Positions 23,639-23,652 of a stretch of 23,652 nucleotides of DNA are shown one piece after another. A model generated the notes under the pieces. It was given only the letters and a program-made list of their open reading frames with translations. It searched no databases and was not told the DNA's origin. Every line of letters starts with the position of its first letter. Positions within the stretch are counted from its first letter, which is position 1. Source of the DNA: an uncultured Collinsella sp. (GTDB lineage: Bacteria; Actinomycetota; Coriobacteriia; Coriobacteriales; Coriobacteriaceae); NCBI GenBank assembly GCA_900542125.1, contig UQMO01000035.1:1-23652 (forward strand). Direction: 5' to 3'. A program made the position numbers and the translations under genes.

Positions 23639-23652
23639 GGCTCGTGCGGAAC

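Overview
The window reads as chromosomal DNA of a high-GC, fermentative gut actinobacterium. A Collinsella-like member of the Coriobacteriia is my best guess. This rests on GC-rich codon use, a pyruvate formate-lyase economy, PTS sugar uptake and general protein resemblance; no marker gene is present to prove it. The left end is not genomic: bases 1-42 are an Illumina Nextera i5/transposase adapter left on a contig end, and they cut the first gene short.

Layout. (a) 43-4345, minus strand: marR followed by two ABC exporter half-transporters with overlapping stop/start codons, a self-regulated drug-exporter type operon. (b) 4594-6471, plus: a short-chain dehydrogenase and a 2-keto-3-deoxygluconate permease. 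(c) 6938-9326: a pyruvate formate-lyase whose glycyl-radical domain is encoded by a separate downstream gene, followed by a ~184-bp imperfect palindrome. (d) 9631-15249: a sucrose/fructoside locus with a LacI regulator, an atypical GH32 enzyme, a PTS EIIBC and a classical GH32 sucrose-6-phosphate hydrolase; related operator-like motifs precede the regulator and the operon. (e) 15526-20081: degV, pflA (the activase for the split PFL, here unlinked from it), a membrane-anchored serine hydrolase of the beta-lactamase fold, mtnN and engB. (f) 20100-22450: an AT-richer accessory patch with a DUF3990 (ADP-ribosyltransferase-like) gene overlapping an HTH gene behind a perfect 19-bp inverted repeat, then on the minus strand a secreted DUF5626-like protein and a 34-residue membrane microprotein. 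(g) 22673-23554, minus: homoserine kinase thrB.

How it fits together: sucrose enters through the PTS as sucrose-6-phosphate and is split in the cytoplasm, glycolysis gives pyruvate, and PFL, activated by PflA, turns pyruvate into acetyl-CoA and formate. The most interesting items are the obligately split PFL with its own regulated-looking promoter for the radical domain, the ART-HTH toxin-antitoxin-like pair, the large palindrome at 9323-9506, and the microprotein operon. No tRNA, rRNA, CRISPR array, insertion sequence or prophage gene was recognised.
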